A stretch of 64,000 nucleotides of DNA, taken from positions 388,737-452,736 of the forward strand of contig NZ_NPEA01000005.1 in assembly GCF_002812205.1 (NCBI RefSeq), written 5' to 3'. A program made the translations under genes and the position numbers. Position 1 is the first letter of the stretch; every line of letters begins with the position of its first letter. Positions 38,199 through 47,474 of the stretch are shown here, in pieces. The notes below the pieces were generated by a model. It was given only the letters and a program-made list of their open reading frames with translations, searched no databases and had not been told where the DNA came from. The stretch is from Leptospira neocaledonica (GTDB taxonomy: Bacteria > Spirochaetota > Leptospiria > Leptospirales > Leptospiraceae).

Positions 38199-40268
38199 AT
38201 GAGCATTCGATTCAGGATTTCACTTTACCTTTCGGTGGTTTTACTTTCCGGGTCGATCATTTTAACCGTGATCAACTCGGTCGGATCGTATTTTAGCCTG
38301 AAATACCAGGTAGAAGACGGATCCAGAATGGCCGGAGAAAGATTTGCATATGAGGTGAAGGACTTTCTGGATTCAGCGTTGGGTTCTCTTAGGGGGACCC
38401 AATTTTTATTAGAATCTTCTAGACCAGCTAGGGAAGAAGTAGTGGCGGCACTTTGGAAATTGGTAGAGGCCAACCAGTATTATTTCGGAACTTGGGTAGT
38501 ATTCGAACCGAACGGCTTCGACGGTCCTGATGCACGATATAAAAATAAACCTCCCTACCACGATGGAACCGGAAGATTTGTACCTTATATCAACAAATCA
38601 AAAGGTGCTGTTATCGCCGAGCCGGTAATATATTACGAAAATATGGATGAGTCCGGAGCATTTTATACCGTTCCTAAAAAGACACTTCATGATTATGTTG
38701 CGGATCCTTTCTCTTATCCTGTAGGAGGAAAGGACGTACTTATGGTTTCCATTGTGAAACCTGTTTTTAGAGGGGGAAGTTTTTCTGGAGTAGTAGGCAT
38801 AGACCTCGCCATGGAAAACTTACAGGAACTTTTAGGACCGATCAAACCGTTTAGGGGAGAAGGTTATCTTACTCTTATTTCTCCAAATGGAACCTATGCT
38901 GCAAATGGAAAGGATCCTTCTTTAGTTGGTAAAAAAAATCCGGACCAAGAATGGTTGAAACAAATTGTAGAAGGAATTGCAAAAGGAAAACCTTTTTCTC
39001 TGCATGGCGGCGGAGAAGGTCACCATTTTTTCCCATTTTTATTAGGAAATTATGATAAACCTTGGGCAGTAGAAGTATCGATCCCAGATTCAATTTTTTG
39101 GTCTGATATGAGAGGAGTAATCCTCCAGACGATATTATCTTCTCTTGTGATCATGGTGGTGATTCTAATCATTCTGAACTTGATCTTCAATAGACTGATC
39201 ACTAGTGGTCTATTAGAAGCAATCGGTTTTTCGGAGAAGATTGCAGATGGAGATTTAACTTCTCATATAGAAATCGCAAGGGAAGATGAGATAGGTAAGT
39301 TGTTAAAGTCCATGGATATGATGAAAGTGAACCTTTCAAAAATTATCCTGGATATTAAAACTTCTTCTACAAAACTAAATAGTACTTCTGATCAAATGGC
39401 TGAATCCAGTCGTAATTTCTCGGATGTGGCCCAAGCCCAGGCTTCTGCAGCTGAAGAATCTTCTGCAGCAGTAGAAGAACTTGCAGCATCCGCAGAGAAT
39501 GTTCGTAGATCGATGGAAAAAGCGATTGAGAACATGAAGGAAATTGACACTAACGTAGTTCTTCTTCGTGAACAGATCGGGACCATTAATAACGAGATGC
39601 AGACATTATCTCAGGTAGCAAGTGAATCCCAAGAACGTGCAGTGACAGGTGAGAATGCGATGGGTGCTACCAATCAGGCCATGGATGAGATCGGAGAAAG
39701 TGCGAGTCGTATCAACGAAATTTTATCAATCATCACTGAAATATCAGAAAAGACAAATCTTCTGGCATTGAACGCAGCAATAGAAGCAGCGAGAGCGGGT
39801 GAGGCAGGTAAAGGATTTGCAGTAGTTGCTGAAGAGATCGGTAAACTTGCGTCACAAACTTCTTCTTCTGTGCAAGAGATTGGAGAGCTTGTAGATTCTA
39901 CGAATAATGCGGTTCATAACGGGAATACAAAAGTTAAAGAAGCGAGTGATATACTTCGTAAATTAAGAACCTCAGTTGATTCTTTCGGACTATCTGCGAA
40001 GAAGGTATTGGAATCCGTAAAAACTCAGGAGAAGAATACACAAGATATCCATCAATCTGCGAATTTCCTAATGAGTTTCAGTTTACAGATAGAAGAAGCA
40101 GTCCAGGAACAAAAACGTGCAACGGATGAGATTACGAAGACGATCGTAAGTATTTCAGAAGGAACTCAAGAGGTTGCTTCCGGAGCGGATGATCTGACTT
40201 CTTATTCAAGTGAAATGCATGGGCAATCGGAAGGTCTTCTCAAATCCGTAGATAAGTTTAAACTTTAA
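38199..40268 (+). CDS. Methyl-accepting chemotaxis protein (dCache), copy 2
   Basis: 689 residues with the same architecture as the receptor at 29803. The Cache sensor ([32 protein letters not shown]) is homologous but clearly diverged, while everything from about residue 276 ([13 protein letters not shown]) to the C-terminus is identical in protein sequence. A ribosome site AAGGA precedes the ATG. It follows the outer-membrane-protein gene by 20 bases and could be co-transcribed with it, which would tie an uptake channel to sensing of its substrate; that link is inference. Confidence 0.95.
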   Translation: MSIRFRISLYLSVVLLSGSIILTVINSVGSYFSLKYQVEDGSRMAGERFAYEVKDFLDSALGSLRGTQFLLESSRPAREEVVAALWKLVEANQYYFGTWVVFEPNGFDGPDARYKNKPPYHDGTGRFVPYINKSKGAVIAEPVIYYENMDESGAFYTVPKKTLHDYVADPFSYPVGGKDVLMVSIVKPVFRGGSFSGVVGIDLAMENLQELLGPIKPFRGEGYLTLISPNGTYAANGKDPSLVGKKNPDQEWLKQIVEGIAKGKPFSLHGGGEGHHFFPFLLGNYDKPWAVEVSIPDSIFWSDMRGVILQTILSSLVIMVVILIILNLIFNRLITSGLLEAIGFSEKIADGDLTSHIEIAREDEIGKLLKSMDMMKVNLSKIILDIKTSSTKLNSTSDQMAESSRNFSDVAQAQASAAEESSAAVEELAASAENVRRSMEKAIENMKEIDTNVVLLREQIGTINNEMQTLSQVASESQERAVTGENAMGATNQAMDEIGESASRINEILSIITEISEKTNLLALNAAIEAARAGEAGKGFAVVAEEIGKLASQTSSSVQEIGELVDSTNNAVHNGNTKVKEASDILRKLRTSVDSFGLSAKKVLESVKTQEKNTQDIHQSANFLMSFSLQIEEAVQEQKRATDEITKTIVSISEGTQEVASGADDLTSYSSEMHGQSEGLLKSVDKFKL
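39025..40268 (+). repeat. 1.24-kb direct repeat, right copy (chemoreceptor signalling half)
   Basis: Near-identical to 30626-31869 in the same orientation. Differences are all at silent positions, for example GTAATC for GTGATC at 39119 and GAACTTG for GAATTTG at 39179. The identity begins abruptly inside the end of the sensor domain and ends at the stop codon. Confidence 0.95.
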
Positions 40269-40299
40269 GACACAGAGCTTTCAAAAGTCTCTGAGTTTT

Positions 40300-40350
40300 A
40301 TCACACAGAGACGCAAAGGCGCAAAGTTTTGAATTTGTTGGAATTCCAAC
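40300..40350. repeat. CGCAGAG-type intergenic repeat plus 14-base palindrome
   Basis: ACACAGAGACGCAAAGGCGC followed by AAAG belongs to a family of intergenic repeats with cAGAGaCGCaaAG words; related pieces lie at 51896-51925 and 54490-54615. It is followed directly by the palindrome GTTGGAATTCCAAC (40337-40350), a variant of the one bounding elements A and B. Confidence 0.6.
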
Positions 40351-40394
40351 ACGGCGGCTTCTTTGCGAATTCAGCGTTGTCTGTATGAAATAAA

Positions 40395-41402
40395 TTACTG
40401 AGAAAGAATTCTCTCTATGATTTTTCTTTGGGATTGAAGAGAATCATTTCGGATTCCGTTTTCCATTTTGAAAATCGGTTTATTATTTTTTAATATTTCC
40501 AATTCCCAGGGTTTCTTTTCTAAAACCACATGCACATAGGAGACAAAAGAATCCGCAAAGAAATCGTCTGCATTTGTAGCAGAGTATAATGTAGGGAGAG
40601 GAGTTTGAGAAAGGATTGGATAAATTTTCTCCCAATTATCTTCTAAAGGAAGAGATTCGGAATAAAAATGGATCTGAGGTCGTATTGTAAAAACAGAATC
40701 ATCCAAATAGCTGACCTTTTCCGATTTCCAAACTCCTTGATAAAACTCGAAATTTGCAAAGGATCTTTTAGAAGAAAAAAAGCTTGGACCTATCTTTTCC
40801 GTTTCGGAAATAATATGACCGAACTCATGCAATAATATATAACGAAGTGCATTTGCCTTCGTATTTTGTTTTTCCTCTTCTATTCGGATACGTATCTTTG
40901 TATTTCCTTTTTGGAATGTAGAATTTTCCTTATAACTGATCCAATCGTTCGCATTCCTGTTTAATGTATTTGCGTCTAAGATCACGAATCCGCCAACTGA
41001 TTTGCCATCTTTTCGTATGATCCCGCTGACCGCGGAGCCTCCCAAATTTTCACAGACATAAATACGAAACAGTTTCTTCTTGAGAAGAGTTGCAACAGTC
41101 CCTGTTTGGGAATTAAGGGCATCTAACAGAGTCGTTTTGAATATGTTTAGGTCTTTCATCGGTGAAGGTGATTCGGTAAAACCATCTACTCGATTCAATT
41201 CTTTCACATAATTTAAGGCATGTTTATCCAAGTTAAAAATCTTAGAAGCCCAGTCTTCCGACTCCAACCCGACATAGTTTTCCATTTTTGAGAGAGGAGA
41301 GGAAGACAGAACATCTGCATAAGGATTTGGATCTCCTGCTTCTTCTTTACAGGAGTAGAAGATTTCAAAAATAAGAATGAATACGACAAACAATCGACAC
41401 AT
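40395..41402 (-). CDS. Putative zinc-metalloprotease-like lipoprotein
   Basis: About 335 residues. The N-terminus MCRLFVVFILIFEIFYSC ends in a lipobox-like Cys, so the mature protein is probably membrane-attached. HEFGHI within LRYILLHEFGHIISE matches the HExxH zinc motif. The third ligand is not clear; a SYVHVVLEKKPWELE segment lies near the C-terminus. The frame extends upstream to 41573; the ATG at 41438 is also possible and would add a lysine-rich stretch. Family unrecognised. It is divergent from the operon beginning at 41572. Confidence 0.7.
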   Translation of the reverse strand: MCRLFVVFILIFEIFYSCKEEAGDPNPYADVLSSSPLSKMENYVGLESEDWASKIFNLDKHALNYVKELNRVDGFTESPSPMKDLNIFKTTLLDALNSQTGTVATLLKKKLFRIYVCENLGGSAVSGIIRKDGKSVGGFVILDANTLNRNANDWISYKENSTFQKGNTKIRIRIEEEKQNTKANALRYILLHEFGHIISETEKIGPSFFSSKRSFANFEFYQGVWKSEKVSYLDDSVFTIRPQIHFYSESLPLEDNWEKIYPILSQTPLPTLYSATNADDFFADSFVSYVHVVLEKKPWELEILKNNKPIFKMENGIRNDSLQSQRKIIERILSQ

Positions 41403-41571
41403 TTCAGTCTTTAGCTTGGATTTCTTTTCGGAAAACATGCGGCTTTGAATGTGCAAAACTTGAGCTAGAACGAAAAGTATTTTTCTTTGCATCGCAAAAA
41501 ATCGGAAAGAGAAGAATAGGGTTATTGATTTGCTTTTCATAGGCCCTTTGTAAGATTTGTGCCTGTCTCTC

Positions 41572-41988
41572 ATGAAGACCGGTGTCCTTTTTTATAACAC
41601 TTGTAGATTTCCCCGCAATTATGCTCGGACTTCTTTCTTGTTATGTATAGTCATATTGTTTCTTTATGGAGTCTCGATCTTTTCGGATGTGACCAATCCT
41701 TGGGAACTTCCTATAGACGAGAGGATCTTGAATCGCAAGGATGTGAGTCATATCGTTTTAGAGACAAGACCTGGCGGATTTCGCGTAACTTTACTGATTA
41801 ACGAAAGATTTCCGTATAATTATAAATCAAAATCATCCGCTTTCTATTATTCTAATATTAAGGATTCTAAAGAAGGTTTGGAATTGGCGGAAAAATTAGA
41901 CCGATATCTTAAGTCCGGCTTCAATATGAAGATCAGATTTAACGGATCGGAAATTTACGAATTTATATTAGATGAATCTATCCAATAA
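41572..41988 (+). CDS. Hypothetical membrane-anchored protein
   Basis: About 138 residues. One N-terminal hydrophobic segment (SFLLCIVILFLYGVSIFS) could be a signal peptide or anchor, followed by a small exported domain with VSHIVLETRPGGFRVTLLIN and LDRYLKSGFNMKIRFNGSEI. A TTG five codons earlier could also start it; the ATG gives a simpler N-terminus. It overlaps the SpoIIE-type phosphatase gene by 17 bases, so it is first in that operon. No known family recognised. Confidence 0.7.
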   Translation: MKTGVLFYNTCRFPRNYARTSFLLCIVILFLYGVSIFSDVTNPWELPIDERILNRKDVSHIVLETRPGGFRVTLLINERFPYNYKSKSSAFYYSNIKDSKEGLELAEKLDRYLKSGFNMKIRFNGSEIYEFILDESIQ

Positions 41989-43345
41989 AAAAGCTAGCGG
42001 AATACTTAACCCTTGGTCTTTCCTGGAAACCGAGTTCAATTACAGGGAAGTAAGCGCCTGGAAAGACTTCGTCCGTATCGATCAGTCATTCATTCGACTT
42101 GCATTTTTCCTCCACTTCCTCGTCTATTTTTTAGTCTTGATTCCGGAAATACGGAATTCCCCACATGGAACCATCTATTTCGGGCTGATACTAAGTTTAA
42201 ACATTCTCAGTTTGGTTCTTTCTTTCCAAAGAAAGTATCTTCCTGCAGTCATTCATGGTACAAATTTTAGCATTATTTTTTTAGTGATGCTGATCTTAAA
42301 CGAATCTTTTTATACCTTCGATGATCTCCATAGTTTACAACTTTATAATAATTACTTCCTGCTCGTCGGATTTTTGGTTTTATTCCAGATGTTCCGACTT
42401 AAGGTGAAAGGTTGTTTCCTAACTGCCACCTATTCCATTGTATTACATCTTGGGTTTATTTATTTTAAACTAAAGGATGGTCCTCTTCCCGGATTCCCTT
42501 TGGTTCTATTCGTTCCAGACGTGGTCTATTTGATCTTAAGTCTGATTGGAACTACGATTGTAGTAATTGTCAGAAGGTTAGTTCGTATTTCCTCCGAACT
42601 GGATTCCGAGTATAGATTCTTGCAGCACGAACTTCAGATCGCGAGAAAAGTGCAGGAGACCTTATTTCCAGAAGATATTAGTATAAAGGGTTTTAGATAC
42701 GAGGTATTTAGATCCACTCCCAATGAGATCGGCGGGGATTTTTACGATTTTATACAATTAAGGGAAGGAAACACAGGAGTTTTCTTAACCGATATTGCAG
42801 GCCACGGAATCGCTTCCGCGTTAGTCGCATCATTTATTAAAATTATGGTCGCGACGATGCCTTATCGTCTAAAGTTACATCCAGTTCGACTATTGGAATA
42901 TTTAGACGAGACACTTCTAAGACAGTTCAAATCTCATCATGCTTCTGCGGTTTATATATTTTTCGATTTTATTTCCAGAGAGATCCATTTTGCGAATGGA
43001 GGACATCCTTATCTAATGCATTCCCAAAACGGAAATGACTTTAGGGAAATCGAAACTACTGGAAGTATATTAGGTTTTGGGATCAAAAGACCGATTGCGG
43101 AACTGGTTTCATTACCGATTGCATCCGGAGAAAGGTTGTTTTTATATACTGACGGATTGATAGAGAATAGAAATCCAACAGGAAAACAGCTTGGAAGTGA
43201 AGGCCTAATTGAAATCCTGAACAGAAATAAGTCTTTTACCGATTTAAAACAGTTTAAGGAAGCCGTCCAAATCGAATTGTCCGCATTTTTTGGAGACGCT
43301 GAATTCGAAGACGACACACTTTTCCTGATCATCGAGATGGAGTAA
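41972..43345 (+). CDS. Membrane SpoIIE-family PP2C-like phosphatase
   Basis: 457 residues. About six transmembrane helices fill residues 40-200, followed by a short linker (LQHELQIARKVQETLFP) and a SpoIIE/PP2C domain: GGDFYDF, LTDIAGHGIASALVASF, FANGGHPYL and LYTDGLIENR, all with metal-binding Asp residues. Such proteins dephosphorylate anti-sigma-factor antagonists (STAS proteins) in partner-switching. No STAS or RsbW gene is adjacent. It is translationally coupled to the preceding gene and followed after five bases by an enoyl-CoA hydratase gene. Confidence 0.92.
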   Translation: MNLSNKKASGILNPWSFLETEFNYREVSAWKDFVRIDQSFIRLAFFLHFLVYFLVLIPEIRNSPHGTIYFGLILSLNILSLVLSFQRKYLPAVIHGTNFSIIFLVMLILNESFYTFDDLHSLQLYNNYFLLVGFLVLFQMFRLKVKGCFLTATYSIVLHLGFIYFKLKDGPLPGFPLVLFVPDVVYLILSLIGTTIVVIVRRLVRISSELDSEYRFLQHELQIARKVQETLFPEDISIKGFRYEVFRSTPNEIGGDFYDFIQLREGNTGVFLTDIAGHGIASALVASFIKIMVATMPYRLKLHPVRLLEYLDETLLRQFKSHHASAVYIFFDFISREIHFANGGHPYLMHSQNGNDFREIETTGSILGFGIKRPIAELVSLPIASGERLFLYTDGLIENRNPTGKQLGSEGLIEILNRNKSFTDLKQFKEAVQIELSAFFGDAEFEDDTLFLIIEME

Positions 43346-43350
43346 ATATT

Positions 43351-44124
43351 ATGAGCGAATCACTGATCCATTTACAAAAAGAAGGCAAACTGGCGATTTT
43401 AGAGATCAACCGTCCTTCTGCGTTAAACGCATTAAACGAAGAACTATTAAACGAATTAACTAGCGAGATCACTAATCTAGAAAAAGATCCGGCTATTCGC
43501 GTGGTGATCATCACCGGCCAAGGAAAAGCATTCGTGGCAGGAGCAGATATTGCCAAGATGAAAGAGCTGAATGTGGGTGGAGCTGAGAAGTTCGCAGCCT
43601 TAGGACAAAGCACTTTTGACCGGATCCAAAAGAGTAGATTGGTATCGATCGCAGCAGTGAACGGTTTTGCTTTGGGCGGAGGACTTGAACTTGCACTTTC
43701 TTGCGATATCCGTATCGGTTCTGAAAAAGCAAAATTAGGACTTCCAGAAGTTTCTCTCGGCTTAATACCCGGATTCGGTGGAACCCAAAGACTCGCAAGA
43801 CTGATCGGCTACGGAAGAGCTGCCGAGCTTATTTTCACTGGAGACATGATAGGCGCAGAAGAAGCCTACCGAATTGGAATATTAAATAAACTTGTTAAAG
43901 ATGGAGAAGACCTAATCTCCACTGCAAAGGCGACTGCCGAATCCATTCTAAAAAAAGGACCTATCGCAGTTTCCACAGCAAAATCAGTAATCCTGAACGG
44001 ATTAGATATGCAATTATCCAAAGGACAAGAACTGGAGAAAAAAGAATTCTCCAATTTATTCTCCGGAAAAGAATCCAAGGAAGGAATGGGAGCCTTCTTA
44101 GAAAAACGTCCTCCTAATTTTTAA
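43351..44124 (+). CDS. Enoyl-CoA hydratase/isomerase (crotonase) family protein
   Basis: 257 residues, normal for crotonases. The oxyanion-hole segments GKAFVAGADIAKM and NGFALGGGLELALSCDIRIG and the catalytic Glu region LPEVSLGLIPGFGGTQRL are intact, so it is likely a true enoyl-CoA hydratase of fatty-acid beta-oxidation. Leptospira uses fatty acids as its main carbon source, which fits. It sits between the phosphatase and a DUF192 gene with five- and six-base gaps. Confidence 0.93.
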   Translation: MSESLIHLQKEGKLAILEINRPSALNALNEELLNELTSEITNLEKDPAIRVVIITGQGKAFVAGADIAKMKELNVGGAEKFAALGQSTFDRIQKSRLVSIAAVNGFALGGGLELALSCDIRIGSEKAKLGLPEVSLGLIPGFGGTQRLARLIGYGRAAELIFTGDMIGAEEAYRIGILNKLVKDGEDLISTAKATAESILKKGPIAVSTAKSVILNGLDMQLSKGQELEKKEFSNLFSGKESKEGMGAFLEKRPPNF

Positions 44125-44130
44125 GGATTC

Positions 44131-44589
44131 ATGAAAACTTTCAGATTTTTCATACTTTCTATTCTGTTCTGTCTTCCGATGGCGGGTTGGGGAGAATACA
44201 ATTCTCCTCTGTATTTAGAAAAAACAACCATCTATATAGGTGATCATCCTCTTCTTGTAGAAGTGGCAAATACTGATGAATCTAGGCAGAGAGGATTGAT
44301 GTTTCGCAAAAAGTTAGGAGAGAATGAAGGAATGATCTTCATTTTTCCCAATGAGGAATACCTATCTTTTTGGATGAAGAATACTTTAATTCCTTTAAGC
44401 ATCGGCTATTTTTCGAAAGATAAGATGTTAGTTGATGTTTATGAGATGGCTCCGAACCAAACGCAAGTTTTGTATCATTCTACTCGAAAGGTACTGTATG
44501 CAGTCGAAGCAAATCCCCGTTGGTTTGCGAAACGTGGACTTGGAAAAAATTCTGTTTTAAAGATTGAGAATAGATTTATTGGAAAATGA
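44131..44589 (+). CDS. DUF192-family secreted protein
   Basis: 152 residues. A cleavable signal peptide (FFILSILFCLPMAGWG) precedes a DUF192 domain recognised from RQRGLMFRKKLGENEGMIFIF, LSFWMKNTLIPLSIGYF and YAVEANPRWFAKRGL. Function of the family is not established. Last gene of the operon; a strong terminator follows. Confidence 0.9.
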   Translation: MKTFRFFILSILFCLPMAGWGEYNSPLYLEKTTIYIGDHPLLVEVANTDESRQRGLMFRKKLGENEGMIFIFPNEEYLSFWMKNTLIPLSIGYFSKDKMLVDVYEMAPNQTQVLYHSTRKVLYAVEANPRWFAKRGLGKNSVLKIENRFIGK

Positions 44590-44619
44590 CCCGCCCTTAA
44601 ACAGAGCGGATCTTTTGCA

Positions 44620-44647
44620 GCCTGGTCCGAATAGACCGGGCTTTTTT
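44620..44647 (+). terminator. Rho-independent terminator of the phosphatase/crotonase/DUF192 operon
   Basis: GCCTGGTC, a six-base loop (CGAATA), GACCGGGC, then TTTTTT. An eight-pair stem with one G-T pair, 30 bases after the DUF192 stop. Confidence 0.88.
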
Positions 44648-44650
44648 GTA

Positions 44651-45256
44651 TTAAAGAGACTCTGCGGCTCTCAATTGTAGATCTTGCAAGCTTTGAGCTT
44701 CAACTACTTTAGAAGATTTTAATTTACCTTGTTCAGTAAGTTTTAAGATCACTTGGGATCCTACGGATTGAGAAGTAACTTCGATTTCGGAAAGTTGTCC
44801 TTCTCTCTCTACGAAAAATTTTCCAGGTTGAGAGCGGAAAGCAGTCAGAGTTTCTGATTTTCCTTCTTTAGAAACGGCAGTCAGATCCAATCTGGAACCG
44901 AATTCAGTATAAACCAAAGTAAGTTTTTCTCCGTCTTGCTCGAAAGATTTTGCGTATCTTCCTTCTTTATCGTACTCGTTTAGTCCTACAGGGTTACTTC
45001 CGGACCAGAACTCGATAAGGTTGAAAAGAAGAAAGTCGATAAATCCACCGATTGCCATTAAAAATCCGAAAGGAATATAAAATAGAACCGTTTTTACGAT
45101 CTTTGCAAGAAGGCCACCGCCGACATTGATTCCGTCGTTAGCATTGTAAAAAACTCTTACAAGTGCGAATTTTCCGAAACAGTTCGCCAAGGAACCGAAG
45201 CTAGCTCCTACCAGTACCAAGGTCAGGATAATTTTTTTTAAAACGTTTTTCACCAT
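44651..45256 (-). CDS. DUF3332 family envelope protein
   Basis: 201 residues. A signal-like N-terminus runs to LANCFGKFALVRVFYNAND, where the Cys could be lipidated. Two hydrophobic helices (TVLFYIPFGFLMAIGGFIDFLLFNL) lead to IEFWSGSNPVGL, the hallmark of DUF3332. The C-terminal half is a soluble beta-rich region. AAAGGAG lies upstream of the start. It is convergent with the DUF192 operon. Function unknown. Confidence 0.85.
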   Translation of the reverse strand: MVKNVLKKIILTLVLVGASFGSLANCFGKFALVRVFYNANDGINVGGGLLAKIVKTVLFYIPFGFLMAIGGFIDFLLFNLIEFWSGSNPVGLNEYDKEGRYAKSFEQDGEKLTLVYTEFGSRLDLTAVSKEGKSETLTAFRSQPGKFFVEREGQLSEIEVTSQSVGSQVILKLTEQGKLKSSKVVEAQSLQDLQLRAAESL

Positions 45257-45509
45257 TGAAAACGGAACTCCTTTATGTGAATGGAATGCGAAACTACGAT
45301 TAAAGTATAGAAAAAATCTTGCAAGAGATTTACATTCTATCTTCCGTTTTGTAGGACAAAATCTTGACTAAAAAATCAATGCCTAAACTGATCCAATAAA
45401 GGGAAGAGAATCCCTTGACCTAGTTCCAGTCTCGGTATTTCTGGACCGAAAGACGGTTAATAATCATAAAGCCGTTCTAGGGGCGCTTGCCCGCTGACAG
45501 GGAACCTAC

Positions 45510-46970
45510 GTGATCTTTCCCACACTGGAATTTTTTCTTTTTTTCGCCTTCGTATTTGTAACACATTGGTATATTTTACCGGCGCTTATTCCGGAGCCCA
45601 AATTACGCAAATCACTCATCCATATCTTCCTGCTCATCATGAGTTATATCTTTTATATGAGCTGGAACTGGAAATTTGGGGGTTTGATCTTATTATCCAC
45701 CGTAATCGATTTCTTTTTAGCGGATCAGATCTTCGAATCCAAGAACCAAGGATTCCGCAAAAAGATGATCGTCATCAGCTTGGTGCTGAACCTTGTATTC
45801 ATTTTAGGATTTTTTAAATATTACGGATTCTTAAGCGAGAACCTGAACGCACTTCTGCATACTTTAGGCTTCCAAAGTTTATTTCCCGTTCTTAAAATAG
45901 TTCTTCCTGTAGGGATTTCATTTTATACATTCCAAAGTTTGAGTTATACGATAGATGTATATAGGGGAGCGATTCCCTCCGAAAAAAATTTCATAAGATT
46001 TGCGTTATTCGTTTCCTTCTTCCCTCAGTTGGTGGCCGGGCCTATCGTTACTGCCAAAAGTTTTTTACCTCAACTACAAACAGAGAAGAAGATAGAAGAT
46101 ATCCCTTTTAGGAAAGCGATCCGTTATTTTCTAATGGGATATTTTAAGAAGGTCGTGTTATCGGATAATATATCTCCGATCGCAGATCTGATCTTTAAAA
46201 ATCCGGATGCGTATTCTACGGAAGCACTTTGGTTAGGAGCATTTCTTTTCTGGGTGCAGGTATATTGTGATTTCAGCGGTTATACAGATATGGCGTATTC
46301 CGCGGCACTTCTTCTTGGTTATGAGCTGCCTGAAAACTTTAGAATGCCTTATATTTCTCAGTCGGTCACGGAGCATTGGAGAAGATGGCATATCACTCTT
46401 TCCACATGGCTTAGAGACTATGTGTATATCTCATTAGGTGGAAATCGTGTAGGGCTTTTCCGTCATAGATTCAATGTTTGGTTCACAATGTTCGTGGGGG
46501 GAATTTGGCATGGAGCCAATTGGACCTTTCTCATCTGGGGCTCCATCCAAGGTGGATTTCTATTAATAGAATCTGTATTAAAAGAATGGAAAGCGAAATG
46601 GTTCCCGAGTTTCACAATTTCAGATTCTTGGGATAAGTGGCTAACTCCTGTTAGAGTTTTATATGCAAGCACGGTGGCGGTCACCTTCGGAGTCATCTTC
46701 CGATCCGCAAATATAGAATCCGCTCTGAAAATGATCCACGGAATGTATGTCTACCAAAGCGGAGAGCTTAGACCTTATATGTTAAAGCAAGGGATCCCTG
46801 CGATACTTTGTGTGATCATCGGACATTATATCGGTTGGCTTCTTTACGAAAAAGGAAAGGAGATCAAGATCCCTGCTTGGCTGGAATTTTCTCTTTATCC
46901 ATTGATCGCATTTTGTTTTGCGATCTTAAGTCCCGATGGAGAGATTCCTTTTATCTACTTCGACTTCTGA
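45510..46970 (+). CDS. MBOAT-family membrane O-acyltransferase (AlgI-like)
   Basis: 486 residues, polytopic. Typical MBOAT/AlgI motifs: LPVGISFYTFQSLSYTIDVYRG, FVSFFPQLVAGPI, QVYCDFSGYTDMAYSAALLLG, SVTEHWRRWHITLSTWLRDYVYISLGGN and the catalytic His region VGGIWHGANWTFLIWG. The start is GTG with AGGGAA upstream. These enzymes transfer acyl groups across the membrane to polysaccharides or sterol-like acceptors. An AlgJ/AlgX-type partner is not adjacent, so the acceptor is unknown. Confidence 0.94.
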   Translation: MIFPTLEFFLFFAFVFVTHWYILPALIPEPKLRKSLIHIFLLIMSYIFYMSWNWKFGGLILLSTVIDFFLADQIFESKNQGFRKKMIVISLVLNLVFILGFFKYYGFLSENLNALLHTLGFQSLFPVLKIVLPVGISFYTFQSLSYTIDVYRGAIPSEKNFIRFALFVSFFPQLVAGPIVTAKSFLPQLQTEKKIEDIPFRKAIRYFLMGYFKKVVLSDNISPIADLIFKNPDAYSTEALWLGAFLFWVQVYCDFSGYTDMAYSAALLLGYELPENFRMPYISQSVTEHWRRWHITLSTWLRDYVYISLGGNRVGLFRHRFNVWFTMFVGGIWHGANWTFLIWGSIQGGFLLIESVLKEWKAKWFPSFTISDSWDKWLTPVRVLYASTVAVTFGVIFRSANIESALKMIHGMYVYQSGELRPYMLKQGIPAILCVIIGHYIGWLLYEKGKEIKIPAWLEFSLYPLIAFCFAILSPDGEIPFIYFDF

Positions 46971-47025
46971 AAAAAGTAAAACGCTGGACACTTGTCGAAT
47001 TCGTTTCTACTTTGAACCCTTATCG

Positions 47026-47379
47026 ATGAGTGAGCCCGGCCAAAAACCTAGGAGTCCCAGATTTTATCCCAGAGATTTCGACGAGTACATCGTGCAGGTG
47101 GATTCAGGACTCATCACGTTAGAAGGTAAACTCGGAAATATTTCCGAATCCGGTATCTGCATTTTAATGAGCGGAGAAGATCTACCTGGCTCTGTTCCAA
47201 TCGAAGGTTCAGTCATCGAAAGAAGAACCGGTAAACGTCTTGAATTTTTAGGGGACGTGGTTTGGAAAATCCCAAAACAGGTGGATGCCAAAAGAAAGTT
47301 CTTATACGGGATACGTTTTAGAGATCCTTTAGAACTGACAGAGTCTCTTATACTTATCAATCTTTCCTTAGAAGGTTAA
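47026..47379 (+). CDS. PilZ-domain protein
   Basis: 117 residues. The basic N-terminus KPRSPRFYPRDF supplies arginines like the RxxxR motif, and GKLGNISESGICILM matches the (D/N)xSxxG motif of c-di-GMP-binding PilZ domains; a VVWKIP..KFLYGIRF strand set follows. The frame continues 30 codons upstream, but the ATG giving MSEPGQKPR is preferred. It is 55 bases after the acyltransferase gene; a PilZ next to an MBOAT gene could mean c-di-GMP control of polymer acylation, as inference. Confidence 0.82.
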   Translation: MSEPGQKPRSPRFYPRDFDEYIVQVDSGLITLEGKLGNISESGICILMSGEDLPGSVPIEGSVIERRTGKRLEFLGDVVWKIPKQVDAKRKFLYGIRFRDPLELTESLILINLSLEG

Positions 47380-47474
47380 AATCCTAAAACCGCATACGGT
47401 TGCGCGAACTTCCTTACGTCATATTTTTATTGCAAAGGCCAGGGAAGAGCCTACCTATGTCGTAAAGGCTTCTA

